Positions 47,043 through 59,423 of a stretch of 64,000 nucleotides of DNA are shown in pieces. Numbering within the stretch: position 1 is the stretch's first letter; every line of letters begins with the position of its first letter. The notes under the pieces are model-generated. The model was not told the origin of the DNA, did no database searches, and saw only the letters and a list, made by a program, of their open reading frames with translations. The position numbers were made by a program, and so were the translations under genes. The stretch comes from Adineta vaga (taxonomy: Eukaryota > Rotifera): NCBI GenBank assembly GCA_021613535.1, contig CP075493.1, positions 16,244,001 through 16,308,000 on the forward strand, in the 5' to 3' direction.

Positions 47043-49337
47043 TTATTCGATAATATTCAAAAATATCTCATAAAATCCACTGGATTCATTAACATCGATG
47101 ATATCTTCACGCCCATCAGTATTAAAATCTCCGATAGCAATCCAACCATTTCCATTAGTAATTCTTGTTAAAAATGCTATCTGTAATTGAAAATTTCCAT
47201 TCCCATCTCCAATTAATATGTTTACTTGATGAGACGTTCGACCAAAACCGATATCAAGAAAGCCATCGTTATTGAAATCTTTGACAAATAATTTATAGTT
47301 TGATATATCTCCTATATCATATTTCTTATTTTTACCTAAAGTTCCATTACCATAACCAAACATAACGATAATATAATTTCTTTCTTCATAAGAAATAACA
47401 ACATCTGATAGTTTGTCATTATTAAAGTCACCTATAGCAAAACTCTCTGGAGTATGAAGGCCTCCACTGATAGAAGTCTTTTGTTCTTGAAATGTTCCAT
47501 TACCGTATCCCAGAAAGATACCAATATTTTTATCATACTGATTTAAAACAGCAATATCTGGATAATTATCATTATTAAAATCAGTAACGGCAATGCTTAA
47601 TGGATAACTATTTATACCAGTACTATATCTCTCATATTTTGAAAATTTTCCGTCACACGATCCAGAAAATATATTAACGAAATTATTCCTATCACAAAAA
47701 GCAGTAGCAGTTGTCCAAACGATATCTAAGCATGGATCACCATTTAAATCAACTGAAATGACTTCTGTGGTTCCGGAGGATGTGGGTTGGTAAAAACTAT
47801 GTTGAAAACGGCCAAAACCATCTCCGAGTTTTACCGTCAATCCACCAAATTCACGAAAACCAATTAGATCGACTCGATTATCATTGTTAAAATCACCAGC
47901 AATAATTTGTATCAAATCATTATAAAAACCATAGGACATAAATTCTGTTCTAAATGTTCCATTACCATTTCCAAAGTACAAAGACACAATGTCTTTGCCT
48001 TCATTGAGAAAGGCGAGATCCATTCGATTATCACCATTAAAATCAGCAACAACGCGTTCTTTTTTCATATACAAAGGAATTTTCACACTATTTACTGGTT
48101 GAAATTTTAACTGATTTGGTGATTCTTAGAAATGAACAGAAACAAAAAATAATATACTTATTTCTTAAATCAAACTTATTTTGAAGAGATCTGTATCAAT
48201 ACGATATTGGGGTATTAGTATTGGTATTGTTACATCCCTATCCTTAATTTCAGGGACGTATAGTAAGGGGGATCCGTGGAGCGTACTGCCCCTCTGTTTT
48301 GGGAAAATTTTGGCGGTGCCCCCTGCTTAATTTAAAATTGATTAAAAATGAGTAAGGTAGTCGAAGAGTACCGATGATTATGTCAGAATATGTCCAGATA
48401 CTTTCAAAACTAGAAAATTTTTTCGAAAAAAATTAAATACTTTGTATTTTTGTTCATTGAAAAGATGATTGTTAAAAATAGGAATCATTTCTCATGACTT
48501 ACTGTATTGAGTTGTCGTTGTCGTTAATATATTTGTTACTAAAGTTGTATTGAAGCTAGTTGCCATAATTATCGTTGAAGTTGCTAAAGAATTTCAAGAC
48601 ATATATTGAAAGTGATTAAAAATATGAGATTCATATTTCTTTAGATGAATAGTATTTTTTTGAAAGAATTTATATTATTCGACATACTAGTTTATGTATT
48701 TTTAGTTTTCATTGTGATCCAAACCGTCAGTTAGTCGCGAGTCTTTTTCTACATAGTTTTTTCATTTCTAACTGAAGACATAATTTTTAAATCTTAAAAA
48801 TCTATCAGATTTTATAGTCATAATCACACCTCGTGAAATTTTTTTATAAGCGTGTGTTGAAGTCATTGGTACTACTCAGTTTTGTTTAGTTTTCGCGTTT
48901 GAATTTAACTTCGAGATCTTCATAAATCATATTTTAATATATTAGAAAAAGGTCTTTTGATGAAAATTAGCGTTCTGATGATTTTTTCTGAAGAAATGAT
49001 AAAAAATTCGATAAAAAAATGTTCGTCAAACGAAAAGCCGATTGTCAAGAAGCAATGATGATCGAAAACTATGATAGAAAGTCAAAGATATACATGTAGA
49101 TTCTTATTATATAATCGTTTAGTCTTTGTAAATTAAAAGATGAAAAACTAAATAAAAGAAAATCGATAAAATGACGATCCTACTTGTTATTGTTGTCTTG
49201 TTTTTTTGTCGAATAATATAAATAGAAAATATAATTAGATTTGTTATTATTAATAACAATGTTAAACATAAGAAAATTTTCTTAAAAGAACATCGATTCA
49301 ATGTTGTGCTACAGAAGAAACAAAATATATTTTTCAT
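47043..49337 (-). CDS. membrane-anchored FG-GAP/VCBS seven-repeat propeller protein
   Basis: Three exons fit in phase: 49337-49184, 48583-48503 and 48124-47043, for 438 residues. Exon 1 (MKNIFCFFCSTTLNR) has one TM segment (IFLCLTLLLIITNLIIFSIYI). Exon 2 is a Thr-rich linker. Exon 3 has seven FG-GAP-type calcium loops: ADFNGDNRMDL, GDFNNDNRVDL, VDLNGDPCLDI, TDFNNDNYPDI, GDFNNDKLSDV, KDFNNDGFLDI and GDFNTDGREDI, most preceded by GNGNGTF. Seven such repeats make an integrin-alpha-like beta-propeller. A type II extracellular calcium-binding protein is likely; the partner is unknown. The start codon lies only 24 nt after the stop codon of family member D on the same strand, suggesting co-transcription. 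Confidence 0.85.
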
Positions 49338-49361
49338 AGCAATGAAATTAAATCAGACGTA

Positions 49362-50974
49362 CTACAATGGCACATTATCATTTGATGTTAATTCTGTATT
49401 TGAAAGAGAAGATAAAATATTTGTATTAGTAGGTATTGTTTCAACTAAACGTATAGGATGAATTGTATTTCTTTTATTCTTTTGATATCGATATATTTTG
49501 AATATATTTTGAATAATTTTCGGACTAATCCATCGAAGAACAATTGATAGACCGGATTGAATACTAAGTAAAATAGTTATTATATAAATTAAATTAAATT
49601 TTTCAATATAAGTATAAGAACATGATAAAGGAGAACATTGTTCATAATAAGATGTATAATTCATTGTTGTATTCCATTGTTCAATAAATAAATTATTAAT
49701 AAATTCATCAATAGTTGTATCAACTGAATATCGACTACTATTTAGTTTTACAAGTGCATCAAGAGAATTTGTTGTTGAATTGGTTTGATTGATTGTATTC
49801 ATATATTGTTGAATAGTATTAATACATGATTGATTATAAAAACATTCAAGTGTTGATAAACGAAAGGATTCACTTGGTAAACATCCTATTTTTAAACCTT
49901 CAATTAAAATAGTTTCCTTTGATGACTTGTTTTTATTAAACATAGCTTGACTTGTACAATTAGAATATAATCCACATGAACAAGTATTATTATTATAAAT
50001 CACAGGTTCACTAGGTATATAATAACCAGCATGTAGAATCATATATTGAAAATTACTTCCATAAGTTGATATAATAGCATTTCCATGATTGATATTTCGA
50101 ATTAATAAAAGAAGACGCGTAAATGTTGTTGGAGCAGTTGATTGTTTTTGTTGAATTGTTAAATTAAGACGTTTATGAAAATTTGTTTCGGATAAAAGTT
50201 CAGAAGTTGTAAATAATGAAAAACGAAATTGTTGAACAGTAATATTTACTATTTGACTAGAAAGTTGACATAATCCTTGAAGAAATTGTAAATGAGCAGA
50301 AAGGAAACGACGATAATCTTTCTCAGGTAATAAATTAGTTGGAATAGAACCACCTGTCAGTTTACTTCGTCCTTCATTCGAAGTGAATGGACTTGAACAA
50401 ATCTAAAATCAATAAAAAATGAAGCTATATAACTTTAAAGATTTGTTTTTGAATATTTCCAAAAAAGTTAATTTACTGATCCACACTCTTATTCATAGAC
50501 TTTATAAAGTTGTGCATTTATTTTATTATTTTTCCTTACTTGATGAAATTTTGCTTCCGTTTTGACAAATCTTTCGTATGGTGATGCAACTGATGAACAG
50601 ATACATTTTAATTCGTCTCCATATTTTTGATAAAGTTCATTATGTTTATCAAAACCTGGTTTCTCAAATGTTTTTGTGTGTCTTGTAGATTGAACACCAT
50701 TATAAATAGCGAGAATAATGAGACCAATGATAAACAAAATAAGATATAGACGAGTAGCCCATATTCCGAGATGTTTAATTGTTGTTCGATCAATATTATT
50801 ACCAAAATCACGTACATTGAAAATATTCAATTCTTTCAAAATTTTGTATAAAAGTGTGATCAGTTTCTGAACAGTTGCTTTGATTCGAATAAAGCATGAT
50901 AAATGAACTATTTATAATAAAAGAAATTTTATATTTTTTTTAAATACCAATAAACCAATTGTTATGACTCTCAT
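49362..50974 (-). CDS. two-TM cysteine-rich ectodomain family, member D
   Basis: The main exons 50907-50540 and 50402-49362 join in phase 0 at the family landmark (FHQ|ICSS). A 19-bp first exon (50974-50956, starting MRVIT) is possible in phase 1 and would give 475 residues, but this start is uncertain. TM1 contains LYLILFIIGLIILAIY. The ectodomain carries LKCICSSVASPYERF, LQFLQGLCQLS, CSCGLYSNC, GCLPSESFRLSTLECFYN, NNLFIEQWN and YYEQCSPLSCSYTY. TM2 follows LSIQSGLSIVLRW. The usual SSDFV..QW after ICSS is replaced by divergent sequence. It is the third minus-strand member and sits directly upstream of the FG-GAP gene. Confidence 0.75.
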
Positions 50975-51117
50975 TATATTAGAAAACAACTCGAAGAACA
51001 GCATCTTTTTTGAAACATGGGTAGTGAAATCTAGGAATAAAAGACTGATTTTTCTTTCTCTATAGAGATAGCAAATAAGTGTGCAATGTGTGATTTTTCG
51101 GGTCAAATAAAGTGAGC

Positions 51118-51213
51118 TGAGGGTGGGTGTGGGTGTGAGTGAAGAAGATGTACCTACACCCACCCACACCCACACCCACACCCACACCCACACCCACACC
51201 CTCACCCTCAAGA
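51118..51213. repeat. telomere-like tract with C-rich array
   Basis: A short G-rich arm (GAGGGTGGGTGTGGGTGTGAG, about 51118-51138) and a long C-rich arm of about eight CCCACA units (about 51156-51207) ending CCCTCACCCTCAAG. The orientation is the same head-to-head form as the other palindromes, but the linker differs (TGAAGAAGATGTACCTA). It lies between the 3' end of the interrupted gene and member D. Confidence 0.85.
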
Positions 51214-51351
51214 TGGTACTAAAGAACAAAAGATATTCGTAACTACTCTAATTAAATTCTTAAAACCAAAAACTCTATTGACGATTATTTGTAAATACTG
51301 ATCTTTTTCATCCGTACAACCTTATCAATAGTGAATCATTTTTATTTTATA

Positions 51352-51694
51352 TCAAGAGGGACTTGTTATACTATATAAATAGAACCAAGAATTACTTTGC
51401 TGTTGTTGTTGTTGTTGTTGTTCTTTTTTATTAATCTTTATGGATAAAAAGAAAACAAACTTGACTAGTTGAGGCACAACAAGCCGCAATACGATAATCA
51501 ATCCACCGATCATTGATATAAATTTGATTAAGACTTCACTGAATTTTGGACGAATTTTAATTAAGTAAGTACAACGAGTTGGTGAACATGATTTATAAAA
51601 CAGATCATATGAAAAAGATGAATTCCATTGTTCAATAAAAACATTTTTGATAATTGTTAAGATTGTTGTATTTGGAGGAAAACGACTTATTTCA
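51352..51694 (-). pseudogene. two-TM family member E, 3' part separated by a transposon
   Basis: This encodes the C-terminal third: ISRFPPNTTILTI, NVFIEQWNSSFSY, CSPTRCTY, MIGGLIIVLRLVV (TM2), then a polyglutamine run and a stop at 51352. It starts abruptly at the transposon end (51695). Bases 51693-51694 (CA) are one copy of the target duplication. The remaining exon, 51692-51352, is 341 nt and continues in frame from the upstream half at 60078. With the insert it cannot be made as one normal transcript unless the element is spliced or excised. Confidence 0.85.
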
Positions 51695-51706
51695 CCCATG
51701 TAAACA

Positions 51707-52165
51707 TTTTTTGAGTTAAAACGCGTTTCAACTGCGTAGCGAACGCGTCTAATTTGAAGCAATTGAGCGCGTTTATGCGCGTCCCTGGTGAAACAATCGA
51801 GGCCCCTAGATGCAACCCAATAACAATTGCGTTTACACGCATCTGCTACAAAACTGCGTCCAGACGCGAACCAAATGAAAGTGCGTTTAGACGCCTCGAT
51901 TGTTTCACCACAGACGCAGCTGTAATCTGTGACGCTGCTAGACGCAGTTACGACATGAACTGTGATAAAAAATAAAACCGCGTCTAGACGCCCCGATCGT
52001 TTCACCAGGGACGCAGCTGTGACCTGAAACGCTACTAGACGCAGTTAAAACTTGAACTGCGCCTAAACGCGAATTCGAAACAGATTGCGTCTAGGTTCAA
52101 CCGAGATGACAGACGCAATCGAATGCAGTTTGTAATAAAAGTGCGTCTAGATGCGTTTGATCAGG
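51707..52165. repeat. left subterminal palindrome array of the transposon
   Basis: Degenerate repeats of GCGTCTAGACGC and half sites (GCGTTTACACGC, GCGTCCAGACGC, CGCGTCTAGACGCC), spaced about 30-45 bp. A longer unit (ACAATCGAGGC/CAGGGACGCAGCTGTGACC-like) occurs twice. Much more GC-rich than neighbouring DNA. Confidence 0.85.
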
Positions 52166-53662
52166 TTTTTCAAAATTTGAAAAAATATATCATAATCCGT
52201 CTCAGTTTTGATCTGAGTCGCCATCGATGACCCCTAGCGATGGTCTTTACCTTATTATAGGCCAACGGAATGATGATATATTGATTTATCTAGAATGATA
52301 TGAGAGAGATTTGAACAAGTGAACAAGCGATTTAGAAGCAAGTGTACATACCGTTCAGTCACATGTGACTGCAATCGTTATCATATAGAAGAGAAAGTCT
52401 ATGTGAAATTTGAATCCATTTCTATGTGATTACATCAATTATTCGGATAGTTCTACCGTGAATAATATTTAAGCTATTATTATTCATATTTAAAAAATAA
52501 AAATAAAATAAACTATATTTTTTTTAATTAAAATTTTTTCATTTATCGAAATTATTCTACAGAATGGATATTTTTAGACTTAAATTACATCATTTATTTT
52601 CTAAAATCATTATTTTAACGTTTTTGTATCAAATATTCTTTGTTTTTCATTTTTTTATCCAGTAATATAAGCAATAAAAATTCCTTTTTAATTATTATAC
52701 AAAAACAAAACCAATTGAATTGAAGCATGTATCTGAAAAATTAGCACTAAAAATTCCAGTTATGATCAAAACAAAATTAAATATTTTGATCGAATTAAGA
52801 TCTATCGATCAATATTCGATTTGACCGTTTTCAAAATATGTTTTTGTTATATTGACGACGAGAATATTTTATTTCGTGTATTATTTTGTTATCTAAATTT
52901 AAAATATAAAAAATATTTTCAATTAATATTTCCATCATTACAAACTAATTTATATCTTTTGAATTTCAGCACATAATCTATTTTTATGATTTATAAAGAA
53001 ATAAAATCTCTTTGATTCATACTTCTATTATATTTACAAAGAAAAAATATTTCTTGAAAATTTATGGAAGTTCAGATTTTTATTGAATTTTATTCAAAGT
53101 ACTTTCCATCAAAAATATATTTATTCATTTAATATATGTTTAAGATTTTTTTCTTTGTTACGAATTTCGATCCAAAGTTTTTGGGATTCGAAAAATATTC
53201 AGATAAGATTTAAAATGTAAAAAATTCGTTAAAAGAGAGGAAATTTCTATTTATTCATATTTTTTAAAAATAAAACAACTGTTTTGATAAATAAGAACTT
53301 CACGGCAAAGCAACGCCACCTATAAAAAATTGTAGCATTTACTTGAAAAAAGAGCATGATCGCTTTATTTGAAGATTCTTTCATAATATTTATCAAAATC
53401 AAAACTAAAAACATGAATTCGTTTAGCAAAATAATCTTCCAATAAAATTATTGGTTTTTTGTTTTTATCTCAAACAGGATACAAACGTTTGTTATTTCAG
53501 AAAACCATTTAGATTTAAATGCATTTTAAAGGAAATCTTCTTTTAATTTAGATATTTTTATCAATAAAAAGCAAATTCTTATAACTTGAGGTGATTTTCA
53601 AAGAATTTATTTCAAGATCTATTATTAAAAAATGTCCATTAATTACTTTTGTTTATTTATAG
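52166..53662. other. transposon 5' non-coding region
   Basis: Very AT-rich, about 1.5 kb between the left palindrome array and the BEN gene. It probably holds the promoter and a 5' untranslated exon (the ATG at 53663 directly follows TTTATAG, an acceptor). No coding exon was seen. Confidence 0.55.
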
Positions 53663-56497
53663 ATGGAACGGCAGCATTCTCGACGAAATTCTACTTCAAG
53701 TGTTCATTCACAATCAAATTCGGCAAATATTCAATGTTCAGAACAACATACCCATGCTGTTGTTCGACGAGAAAAAGATGACAAAGTTATTCTTGTTCCA
53801 TTGAATAATTTTATCAATTTTGGTAAAACTGTAAAAGTCAATGAGATTGCTACGTACAAAGGAAGTGCCGATTCTCGAAAATCGGATCGAGGAAAGGTCT
53901 TAATTTTTGGTTAGTTTTTGAACATGAAATATTTTTATCAATAATGGTTTTGTTCTCTTTTTTCTTCAGGTACTGAAGATCTTTGTGTCGAACAGCTGCA
54001 AGTTTTACAAGAAGAAATTATCGAAGAACCATCACCAGAAAAACAAATAAGTAAACATCTCAGTTTTGCATATTTTCTCTCTTAAGTTCTTATTTTAAAA
54101 GCAAATGAAATCTTTTATTGTTTACTTGATAATTATGATAAAAAACAATTTCTATTCATCATATATAGAACATACGAATTCATCGATGGCAAATTCGAAT
54201 AATATTCATCACGAAGAACATATTATCAATACGAAAAAGAAACCGAGCAAGTTTTTATATCTATAACTCATAGTAAATTTCAATTCATATTTCTTTATTT
54301 TTTTAGATGATAAATTCCACGAAGAAGATAAAGAAAATCATGCAGTAAATCACTCAACAGGATCCAAGCGTTCATCAAAATTGAATGGTAAGTTTTCGTA
54401 TTTATAATGAATAAATAAAAAATATTGATATAAAGTTTGACTTAAGGATTGTTTGCAGGAATATCCCAAGAAAAAAGATTTCTATAATTCTTTTATGTAG
54501 CATAGTTATTTTTAAACTAAATTTAATAAAGAAAGTCTTTAACATTCAATAGATGTTTCATATGATTAATAAAAAAATTAATATCAGAAATAAATGTAAA
54601 TATATATTCCATGATTTCAAAAATCAATTGTTTTCTATCAACTTAGTTCGGTTTTAAATTTACCATTAATTTTGTTTCTATTTATAGAAATTGATGATGA
54701 TCGATCAAGAACGTTACCAACAAAAAAGATCAATTCAACTAATATTCTCGCTAGTAATAAATCTTCAACATGCCAGGTGAAAAAGCCAGTGCAAGTGAAA
54801 CGAAAATTATTCCATAATAGTGATGAAGATAATGATATTGAAGAATTATCAACAAATAAAAATACCTTTGATGAAGGTGAGCAAATAACGATTGTTCTTC
54901 AATAGGTTTCGTTCGTTAACCATATATAAGCAAGAATAGGATGCAACTTATGAACCTTTTTTATTTTAGTTAGTATGTAGAAATATGTGAAAAAGGGAGG
55001 AGAAATATTTGATAACTTTCTATACTTCTCTTTAATAAAAAATAATACACATGTCTGTTAATTATTGTATCATTTTAGAAGATGAAGATTCTGGTATTCC
55101 AATTTCTTCCACAAAACAAAAATCAAAAAAGGTTCCTTCTCATGATTCACCAGTTATAGAAGAAACACGAACTAATAATCTTCAAAATTCTCGTAAGAGT
55201 TTAACACCAAAAGTTTTCTCAAATGAAACACAATCCAAACAAGTTGATAAATCAGTCAATCGTGATAGTAGTATGTATATTACTTTTTTTATATATTATC
55301 GTGGTATTTACATTTATTTTTATAGATACAGATGATACTAGTTCTTCTGATGAAGATAATGATGAAGAAAATATTTCTGACTTTGTTTCTAAAACGAAAT
55401 ACAACAAATTACAAAGAAAATTACAAAAAGAAAAGAACAAAGTTTTGGTACTTGAAAAACGAATTTCATACTATAAGAAAAACTACATGCGTATGTATCT
55501 AATAAATTATGTTTTGTACGATAAAGAAAAGCCGTTTTTGATCTTTTACTTTTTGAAATTCTATTCTTTGAAGAAAACTAATGCAAAAGATAATTAAATA
55601 ATTATCGTTCTCACTCTCATATAGATCATCTTAGTATTGTTCTTGATACGCATATAATTTCTTTCATAATATTTTCTTTGAGAAGAAATTTATTTTAATA
55701 TTTATCTGTTTTAGCTTTACCTGATGGTGGTGCTCGTGCATATTTCTTAAAAGTGGCCAAGCTTCTTAGTTCAACATTAAATGCAGCTGATGTATATGAA
55801 CATGCTAAACGTATAAACAACATTAATCCCAATACACTTCTTGGGTGTATTCGAGATACTGGTACACATACTACCCGAAATATTATAAATAAATTATTTA
55901 CACCTGATGAATTGATTAGTAAAGCTGGACCAGAAGCTGTTTCAAAATTATTGCGAAAGAACATTCGTAGTAAGTCTTATATATATATATATATATATTG
56001 GCACAGACAATTTCTACTAGAAAAAAAAAGAATTGAATGTGATCTATTCGAATAGTTCATGTTTATTGGAGTCATACAATAAAGGAAATATATGCATCTT
56101 GCGAATAGCCATATTATTTGTTCGTAATCAATATTATAGTAGTAAAAATTCAATAATTTAAATACGAATGTTTATTATTAATGATTCATATTATGTATCT
56201 ATAAGAATTTGTTTGTATCAGCATATTTCTTTTAATTTAGATTTTGTTGAAGCTCATCATGGTCCATTTAGTAATGATCGTCCATTTAATGAAGCAATCA
56301 ATGGTGTGTTTCGTCAGGCAAAAGAAGATAAAGATGGCAATGAAGGTTCAATTAAACCAATTTCAAAGAAACGAAAAAGTACTGGTAAACAATTAACAAT
56401 TGATAATATGATTTCATCCAAGAAATCAAAATCAAATAATACGAATAAAACAACAACGATGACAAATAGTACACAGTCACTTAGTGATGATGATTGA
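53663..56497 (+). CDS. coiled-coil/BEN-domain protein of the transposon (TnpA-like candidate)
   Basis: About nine small exons can be joined from ATG 53663 (MERQHSRRNSTSSV) to the stop at 56497, nearly all in phase 1 (for example exon 1 ends at 53909 and the next starts GTACTGAAGATC). The N-terminal half is acidic and Ser-rich. A coiled coil follows near 55390-55490 (KLQRKLQKEKNKVLVLEKRI). The C-terminal part contains LLGCIRDTGTHTTRNIINKL, FTPDELISKAG and FNEAINGVFRQA, which match the order of a BEN domain: helix, LFT.eEL, and a final INxxxRQ helix. A basic Lys/Ser tail (ISKKRKSTGK) looks like a nuclear signal. BEN domains bind DNA, often short palindromes. Binding to this element's GCGTCTAGACGC arrays is inference. 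Confidence 0.7.
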
Positions 56498-56646
56498 AGT
56501 TGAAGATATCTTCTTTAAAAAAATTTTCTTAACTGTTCTTTCTTTTTTTTTACGTTGTTGTTTCTTAGGACATATAATAATCAATTATATATACATATTC
56601 ATGAAGAAAAAAGGATATAGATAGGTTATTTTTTATATTACTCTAG

Positions 56647-59004
56647 ATGAGTTCTCGATCAACCAAATGGCGTAATCGACAACGCATCGAAAGTCTTTTC
56701 AATGAAGAACCACCGATATTGAATTTATCGTCAGATTCAATCGATAATGAGTATACTAATCGACTAATTTGATATTTTTCTCTTGAATATGACATTCTAT
56801 TTTTCTTTTAGGTTAAGTCAATCTTTTTGTCAAGATACCAGTTCATCAAAACAAGAACTCTTGAACGACAATCAAAATATCAATCATGATATTAACAAAC
56901 AGTCTTCTTCTCCCTCTTCTTCAATGAATCTTCAAGATTTTCTTGAATCACTTGGAATTAATACAGATGATGATAATTCTGGTACCATTCAAATTGATCC
57001 AGATGTTGAAGATGAAGAAGAAATGCAAAAACATGAATTTCTTGATCTGTAAGTGTTTATTATTGGTATTTATAGTATGGATAATCTTTTAAATAATTTA
57101 ATTTGATACTTTATCTTGATAAAATACAGCTTACTTGATAATCATACAGATCTTTTTTTCAAACATATTTATAAAATTTCACATGTGTTTATTTATTAGT
57201 TTTTTCTATAATCTTTTCTTTTTTTTCGAAAGATCTGCTGAACCATCGATTCATGAAGTTGCTGCTGTTCTTAATGTGCTGAAAGCCAGACATAATTTAT
57301 CAAACCGTTGTTTGGATCATATTTGTCAACTGATGCAATCATTAAAAGCTCAAAACGTGCCTAAAAGTTCATCTCATATCAAACGTATTCTTTTACCAAC
57401 ATTAACAATTGATAATACACGACCTTTATATTTTTGTTCTAAATGCAATAAATTATCAAGTAATGAAAAAAATTGTACCAATGTCAAATGTGATGACAAT
57501 AAAGAATTTACTACAAGACCACCTGTTTTTGTTCGTATGCCTTTAAAATCTCAAATACAAGATGTACTGTCACGATTTTCGTCACATTATTTTCAACAGC
57601 AATCTAGTTCCAATTTACCTAATTCGTCAAATATTACTGAAGGTTCATTTTACAAGAAAATTGTTGAACAAGAAGGTGAAAATTTTATTTCATTGGTGAT
57701 GAATGTTGATGGAATTGAAATTTCGAAAAGTTCGAAATCTTCTTTATGGGTTATTACCTTCATTATTAATGAATTAAAGAAATCAGATAGATTTCAAATG
57801 CAAAATGTTCTTGTTGGTGGTATTGGAGCAGGTTTATCAAAGCCATCGCGCGAAGAAATGGCTGCCTATTTACAACCGATCATTAATGAATTGCTATCAT
57901 TAGAAAATGAACGTCGGTATCGAATGAACGATGGAAATTATTTATCTCTTAAAGTATTTTTAATTGCTGGTTCTTTGGACAAGCCTGCACAGGCACTTGT
58001 ACAAAATCTTACTGAAGTAAATGGAGCATATGGTTGTGGTAAATGTTTAATTAAAGGTATGATTAATTGCAGTTGCATAGATATTTATTTAATATTATTA
58101 TTAACAAATATAATTAGAAGTATTTGTTTTTCTTTTCTTTTCGTTTCTAACAGGTATTACAGTACCAATAAAACCGGAGTCTATTAACAAAATTCGTGTA
58201 TTTCCTATTCGAAAACAAGATGTTCAACCAAAACTTAGGAATAATTTTACTTATGATATTAAAATGGCTATACCAGAAAGATTTCGTCCCACAGAAAAAA
58301 CAGCTCGTCGTGATTACATGTGTGGTTATATGGGTGAATGTTGTCTACGAGATTTACGGTTTTTCGATGTTGGTCGTTGTTTTGTATTTGATACTCTTCA
58401 TAATCTTTATAGAGGCTCATTTGTAAGTATCTATCAGAAACATCTACTACCAACATATGTTAAAATCATATGTCTATATATCTTTATTCTTTTTTATATT
58501 ACTAGTTAGTAAACTTTCATATGATCTCGTATATTTAGAGCAGAATACTTGATTTATGGCTTGATTCGGAATATCGACGTGAACCATGGTCGTTACGATC
58601 AAAAATTAACCTCGTTGATGTTTCTTTATCTATACATAAATTTCCATCAACTACGTGTCGGATACCAAGAACAATTCTTAAGTACAAACAATTTAAAGCA
58701 AATGAATTAAGATGTCTTATTCTATTCGGATTTTCAACATTTTGTATGTATTTACCGAAGAAATATAGTCGACATTTTTTAATACTTGTTTTAATTGCAC
58801 ATATTTGTGAATCCAAGATAATTACCGCGGAACAATTGTTACACTTGAAAATGTTGACAAATGAATTTATTTATCAATTTCCATTGCTTTATGGTGATCG
58901 ACAAAATGTTATGTCAATACATACGATTATGCATTTAGCTGAATCAGTTAGAGATTTTGGTGGTGTATACAACTATTCCACTTTCAATTTTGAAAGTTAT
59001 CTAG
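56647..59004 (+). CDS. EnSpm/CACTA-type transposase
   Basis: ATG at 56647 (MSSRSTKWRNRQRIESLF) directly follows a CTCTAG acceptor. At least six exons join in phase, including GA|G at 56748/56814, ATTAAAG|GT near 58053 and TTT|AGC near 58422. Landmarks of the superfamily: a zinc-ribbon-like LYFCSKCNKL..C..C, MNVDGIEISKSSKSSLW (first catalytic Asp region), LDKPAQAL..GAYGCGKC (second Asp), FDTLHNLYRG, and a C-terminal LYGD..MSIHTIMHLAESV..YSTFNFESYLG resembling DUF4218. The enzyme would cut the element's ends and join them to target DNA. After the donor at 59004 only a weak short exon is visible (about 59189-59262, EMKLFKRSAHIG), so the C-terminus may be truncated. No frame-breaking stop was seen before that. 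Confidence 0.75.
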
Positions 59005-59423
59005 GTGAGTGAAATGAATTATAAAATATATAAAACATCAAAGGAAAAATTTCGATAATTGTAATCAACGTCAGTTACTTATCTGAGAGAAAAAAATCGA
59101 TCATAAAGAAATAGCGCTAAATATTATTGTCTGATTACATTAATCATATAATGATACTACTTACCTATTCGATACATATATTTATAGAAATGAAGCTTTT
59201 TAAAAGAAGTGCTCATATTGGCATATACATTCTCATCGTATGTATTTTTAATACAAGATAGTCAAACTGAAAATTTGTTTTATTCTTTTGTTGAATCCAA
59301 CTAATTAAATACTTACATCTCATATCTGCATATACTTTTACATGGTTTCTTTTTCCGTGAAGCTTTATAATAAGTTTCTCTGTTTATCTATTCTCCTATG
59401 TGAATATGATTCAATGAATAATC

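Noticed and set aside
51118-51213. True chromosome end
   Set aside because: Genes continue on both sides and the arms face each other, so it is an interstitial telomere-like tract.
51720-52005. N-terminal extension of the E 3' fragment
   Set aside because: This part of the frame is the transposon's palindrome array read through by chance; the host exon begins at 51692.
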